From positions 66,970,484-67,034,483 of the forward strand of contig NC_133933.1 of the NCBI RefSeq assembly GCF_031877795.1: DNA of 64,000 nt. The letters are read 5' to 3'. The notes under the pieces are model-generated. The model ran no database searches. It saw only the letters and a program-made list of their open reading frames with translations, and was not told the origin of the DNA. Shown one piece after another: positions 59,540 through 64,000 of this stretch. Origin of the DNA: Strix aluco (taxonomy: Eukaryota; Chordata; Aves; Strigiformes; Strigidae). Numbering within the stretch: position 1 is the first letter of the stretch; every line of letters starts with the position of its first letter. The position numbers and the translations under genes are program-made.

Positions 59540-62078
59540 CCGACGGGCTTTTCGGGAGCCGGGCTGTCATTTTTTCCTTCCTTATTTCGTTTGCTTCCCC
59601 CCCTCCTCCCCGTGTGTGTGTGTGTGCCCGTCCCGTCCCGGAGGCCTCGCTCCGCTGCGGGGCCGGCCCGGTGCTCGGGGGGGCGCGGGGGAGGGCAGCC
59701 CGCGGCCCGAGGGCTGGGCCCGGCGCTGTGTCCCGGTGCGGAGCTTCGCCCTGGCGCCGCCACGGCGGTGTGAAAGGTCGCTCGGGCACCGCTGAGCTGT
59801 GCTGGGGAACCGGCAGCCGCAGCCAGTCGTGCCCGGCCGTGCCCAGAGGTCGCGGCTGCGCCCTGGGTGTATCCCGGCTGTTCCCTGGGTGCACCCCGGC
59901 AGCTCCCCGGCACCCTCTGGGCGCCAGTGGCGGCAGCAGCAGCAGCAGCAAGAGGCGCTGACTTCCCCAGGGGCCGTCACCTCACACGGGCAAGCATGAC
60001 AAGGGGTCCGCGGGGCTCCTGGCCCACGCAGAGAGGTCTCGGGGTGTAGGTGCCCACACCCCTGCAGCTAACAGCCCAACGGGATGGCAAGGGAGCCCGT
60101 CCCTTTAGAAGCTATTGCTCTTCTGGACTGTTTTCGAACCCAGACAAGTTGTTTTTTTCTCATGTAGCTTGCATCTGCTTCACAGTTTTGGCTTTGTATT
60201 GTAAGTAACCACAAGTGACTTCATTTCTTTCAGGGGAGGTTACAGTTATATGTAATCCCGTAACTCCATATGGTGGCATTTTAGGCAGGAGATGTTAAAG
60301 TGCTTTAATCCAGCCCTTCGCAAAACAAGGTCATTGCAGGCAAGGGGCAGAATTTTGGACTAAAGTTATCAAATCAGGGAGATTTTAGTGCCTGAGTGTG
60401 TTTGTAAACTTGACCATACCTAGCAGTTCGTAGGAATCTTTACATGTGATGATTGTAATCAATTAATTCACACCTTTAAACAATATCCTAAAATCTGTGC
60501 AATGGAAAAGCTCACTGAATAAAAAACAACACTTGAGGCCTCTAAATATGATTTATGGATGGGATTTATGCTGGAAAAAGGGCCTTGCAGCATGAAGGCA
60601 CCCAGAAATGAAATACAGTGCAATGAAGTTTCCTGCAGTCTTAAAAGACTTTATCCTCAAAGATGCTGAGCTCCTGCCCGTTCCCAAGCATCCACCGCTC
60701 GCACTGGCTCGATGAGAAGCTAGAGTTGCTCCACACCTTGAGACCAGGTCTTAGATCTTGGGTCCTTCAGGGAACAGGTGGATTTTGGAAGAGTTCAGCC
60801 TCGAGCTCCCCCACCTTGCCTCCAGCAGCAGCAGCAGCTGGCTCAGCCTGTGCGCTGGTGTCACACGCTGTGGTTATGTGGCAGCGTGCTCTTTCCCAGG
60901 GTTTACAGGCCTGTCACTGGCTCTGCACAGCCTGCCATCCTTCTTTCTTGGCCCTTCTTCAAAAAGAAGTCAGGGATGTGGCTGGAAAAAGAATAATCCC
61001 TTCCATTTTTTTTTCTCCTCTCCTTGCAGAGATTTCTTTTAAAGATTCTTGTGAGTGATTTTTTTTTTTTTTTTAGTACAGCTCTTCCCCCCTCCCCCCC
61101 TTTTCTTTCCCTAGCCTCTCTACTTACTTGGAAGGTAGTAGTTGGGTAGGAAGTCTCCATTCTTAAGGACTGGTTGCCTGAGGGATGACAGGTCCAGGGG
61201 CTGGATGCCTGAGGGAACTGGGCCTTGCATAACTATGGCAGCATCCGTGGTGTGATTTACCCAGAGTATATTTCCTTCAGCACCTTGCCATTCCCCGCTC
61301 CTGGCCATTTTTTCCTGTCCCTTCATGTAGGCTGAGGTACTGGATTACTGAAGTGACATGATTAGAAAAGAGCTATATATATATATTTGTTTTCATTCAG
61401 AGCATTTCTCTCATGTGATGTGAAGCCCAGCCACTTCTGAGGGTTTTACAGAGAGCATTTGAAGTGATGGAGAGTTTCACCATGGAGTGGGAATGAGGAG
61501 CTAAGGTAGGAAGTAGGGAAAAACGAGCTGACTTACACCCTGCTTTGTACATGGAACTGCACCAAATAGATAAACAACTGGTCCTAGACCCTTCTGGTTT
61601 TCACTTACAAGAAGAAGGAAAAGAAAATAAGTTTGAATAAGGAGACTAATAGTTCTGCAGTTATTAGCTGTGAGCCTGTGAGGGAAATGGTGAGTCCCAG
61701 AAAAACCTGAAAAAGCAACAGCTTATTTTTGTTTTTCTAAATGGTACACACATCTGAATATTCATGATTACTATTTACACCTTGATAAACTGAAAGTCAA
61801 TTGCACGTGGCTAAGGCTGATGTTTATCATACAGGTCTGAGCAGGATGGCAGGAATTCATTTGATCTGAGTTTGCACAGCACAAAATGAAGTTCTGGCTT
61901 GTCAACTGGATTTCCTAGGCAATATAGGAATACATTAAAAACATCAGCAACATCAATAATTGTAGAATGCATGAATATTCATTCTTTTTTTCTGATTTGC
62001 TCCTTTTTCTTGTAATTATACCCCATAGTTTATCCCACTATTTATGATGTAATGTTTATATTTGACAGAATATAAACA

Positions 62079-62162
62079 TATATATATATAGGGGCAAGGA
62101 AAATTTTCTTCTTTGAAGTGGATGTGTAGGCACACACATACATACCCCCCCTATATATATAT
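62079..62162. repeat. Inverted repeat of TA microsatellites
   Basis: TATATATATATAGGGG (62,079-62,094) and CCCCTATATATATATA (62,147-62,162) are exact reverse complements over 16 bp around a 52 bp spacer. More TA and CA repeat follows to about 62,205. Confidence 0.85.
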
Positions 62163-62793
62163 ATATACACACATATTTTTATGTATATATAGATATCTAT
62201 ATCTCTTGAGGGAAGGGGGAAGTTCTCCTTGCCATTGAGGACAGGATAAGTAATACTTGAAATTGCAGCTACCTAGATTCTGGTTAGGCATAAGGGTAAA
62301 AAAACCCCACCCTTATAAGTGGTGAAGTTTGTATAACCCTGGAGCAGACTGTCTAGGGAAGCTGCAGAATATCCATCTTTGGAGGGTATTTAAGTAATCC
62401 GTTTCATGCACGTCAGTCAATAACAATTCTTTATTGTACTTGAGAAGAAGAATAAATCTCTCAAGGCCCCATTCAGCTCTGTATCTCTAAATTATTTTAA
62501 TTATTTCACTTCTTTTTACTGTTCAGGAAAGAGGAGCTCAAGCTCACTAAACTAAATGAAGAACTCGGAGTGCTCAAAACACCGTCACCAAGTGTTTCAG
62601 AGGTTGCATTAAGGAAAGACTCATCGTCAAAACAGTACTCATATAATATGCAATCATAGGATGATGACTATGATAATATTTACGGATAGTAACATTGAGA
62701 TTTTAATAGCTCAATCATTTTACATGTCTTTTAATATCAGATAATTCCGTAAGAGGTGTGATTCATCTAGAAGGCAGGAAAAGGATCATAAAA

Positions 62794-62803
62794 GGGAAAT
62801 CCC
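62794..62803. promoter_or_regulatory. kB-like site GGGAAATCCC, 3.4 kb upstream of TNFAIP3
   Basis: A full 10 bp kB consensus stands alone in AT-rich DNA. A single 10-mer can arise by chance, so the support is weak. Confidence 0.25.
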
Positions 62804-63372
62804 TTCTATTGCAATAGCAATGCTTGAGGTCACACTGGAATTCAGCACTTCTGTCTTCCAGGAGCCCTTTCATTGCTTCTTTTCCTGGTGGAGAAGTGAT
62901 GAGAAGAGCTTGTTGGTGCAGAGGACAAAGCGGGAGGAAAATCCCTTAAACCTCTATCAGACAGAAAACCAGTGCTTACTACTGAATCAAGTAGTGATGG
63001 TAAAAAAAAAAAAAAAATACCCAAACTCATCTCTGCCATTTAGATAGCAAGATCTGAACTGGGTTTGTGAATTTTCTATTATACTGAATACAGTAAGAGA
63101 AACTCTGGATTCCCAGGAAGACCTTTATCAGGGTACTGTGGCAAAGGACTGTACTGGGAGTAGGTGCTCTTAATTATGCCACTGGGCCAAGGCTTCCTCT
63201 GCTTTTCTTCTGCTTTTTACCTTCTTCTTTTTTTCATTTTCTTCTTTTTTTTAGTATCTCTGATAGAAATGTCAGAAGTAAAGGGCTGGAATTGCAGTGG
63301 GTTCCAAAGAAGTTGAAAGTTCAAATGCTGTCTTAGCCCCTTTTGTTGAGCTGGAGGTTAAACATTAAGGAT

Positions 63373-63460
63373 AATCACAGAATCATCTAGGTTGGAAAGG
63401 ACCTTGAAGATCCTCTAGTCCAACCGTTTAATAATATTCTCCCATTAAGGCTGGAGAAAC
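63373..63460 (-). mobile_element. CR1 LINE 3' end fragment, inverted
   Basis: CACAGAATCATCTAGGTTGG, then AAAGGACCTTGAAGATC and AGTCCAACC, is the reverse complement of an avian CR1 3' end. The 5' extent is unclear. Confidence 0.85.
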
Positions 63461-64000
63461 ATTGTGATAAATAACCTATGGAGGCAAACTTGGACTTTTT
63501 TAAGAACAGGTTGTATTAGCTAGAAGAGGGTTAAGTATGGCCTTAACCATACTTAAGGTTGGCCTTAACCTCCTGCTGTGGAGGTGACAGGCAAGCTGAA
63601 ATCTCAGAGTGCCTTTCCAGCGCTGTTTTACGAGAGTCTGTGAAATGTCTGAAAAGGTTGCAGTGGTAATAATAGTATCATTATAACTTGATTTTTATCT
63701 GTCGCACATTCCTCTGATATCTATACATACCGGATTGAGCCTCAGGGCTCCTGAGAACTGCAGAGACATACAGCTATGTATAGCTACATTTGAGACAGCA
63801 GCACAGGCCAGCATTACTAACCCTCTGCAATGTACAATGCAGAGAATTCCAATAAGCCCCCAGCAAGAAATAAGCAGAAGACCAACATTATTTTTGCCTA
63901 GGAGAGCAAAGTGCTTTCAGTGGACTTTGAAGCAGGCTCAGGCAGGGTTTGTGACTAAATTGAAGAAAATAAGAACAGCAGTAGTAAGCCAAATCAAAGG

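Larger units (their letters stand above)
58780..60000. promoter_or_regulatory. CpG island over the TNFAIP3 promoter and exon 1
   Basis: The stretch is GC-rich with dense CpG dinucleotides and ends sharply on both sides in AT-rich DNA. Long open frames on both strands (for example 58794-59795 plus and 59331-59951 minus) come from the lack of AT-rich stop codons. They show low-complexity Pro/Arg/Ala/Gly composition and are not called as genes. A run of CAG lies at about 59,934-59,950. Divergent transcription from this island is possible but not visible in the sequence. Confidence 0.8.
60001..63372. other. Intergenic upstream of TNFAIP3
   Basis: AT-rich DNA with T and A homopolymers, TA microsatellites and one kB-like site. 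In mammals a divergent lncRNA starts near here, but no exon structure can be read from sequence alone. Confidence 0.5.

Noticed and set aside
58794-59795. 333-codon open frame on the plus strand across the TNFAIP3 promoter
   Set aside because: It runs through the kB sites, homopolymers and exon 1 of TNFAIP3, is low-complexity Pro/Arg, and has no family resemblance.
1-64000. tRNA, rRNA, CRISPR array or a bacterial-type defence system
   Set aside because: None is visible. The window is vertebrate nuclear DNA.

Overview
This is a 64 kb piece of a bird nuclear genome. The evidence is avian-type CR1 LINE 3' ends with the ATTCTATG tail, avian ERV LTRs of a type common in Neoaves (passerine-like), compact introns, and an eight-coding-exon gene that reads as an avian A20 protein. 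There is no sign of bacterial, plasmid or organelle sequence. Only one protein-coding gene can be supported.

That gene is TNFAIP3 (A20), the NF-kB feedback inhibitor and ubiquitin-editing enzyme, on the minus strand. Its CpG-island promoter and non-coding exon 1 lie at about 59.08-59.54 kb. Coding exons run from 55,794 down to the stop at 44,653, and the 3'UTR extends to about 43.2 kb. The splice sites were read by hand and every intron phase is consistent. The joined frame encodes 799 residues from the conserved ATG, or 804 from an upstream ATG that is the first codon of exon 2. It contains an OTU deubiquitinase domain (Cys104, His257, probable Asp71) and seven A20-type zinc fingers. The promoter carries two adjacent kB sites, an AP-1 site and an E-box. 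Intron 2 carries a second pair of kB sites. Together these describe the expected autoregulatory loop: NF-kB induces A20, and A20 shuts NF-kB signalling down.

The 43 kb downstream of the gene (positions 1-43,190) and the 4 kb upstream (60,000-64,000) hold no recognisable protein gene. In mammals the convergent neighbour downstream of TNFAIP3 is PERP, but no PERP exon was recognised. This tract contains an orphan CpG island at 13.5-14.7 kb with a CCTG/CCCG tetranucleotide array, a solo ERV LTR (23.5-24.1 kb), and a composite retroviral element with two unlike LTRs (29.2-31.1 kb). It also contains an inverted fragment of the second LTR family (17.9-18.6 kb), CR1 fragments, several decayed MIR-like SINE relics, and a 33 bp module present in two copies 1.7 kb apart.

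No wholly new system is evident. The most useful leads are the composite two-LTR element, the intron 2 kB pair, tandem in-frame splice donors in exon 8, the start codon at the edge of exon 2, the upstream ORF in exon 1, the orphan CpG island and the duplicated 33 bp module.
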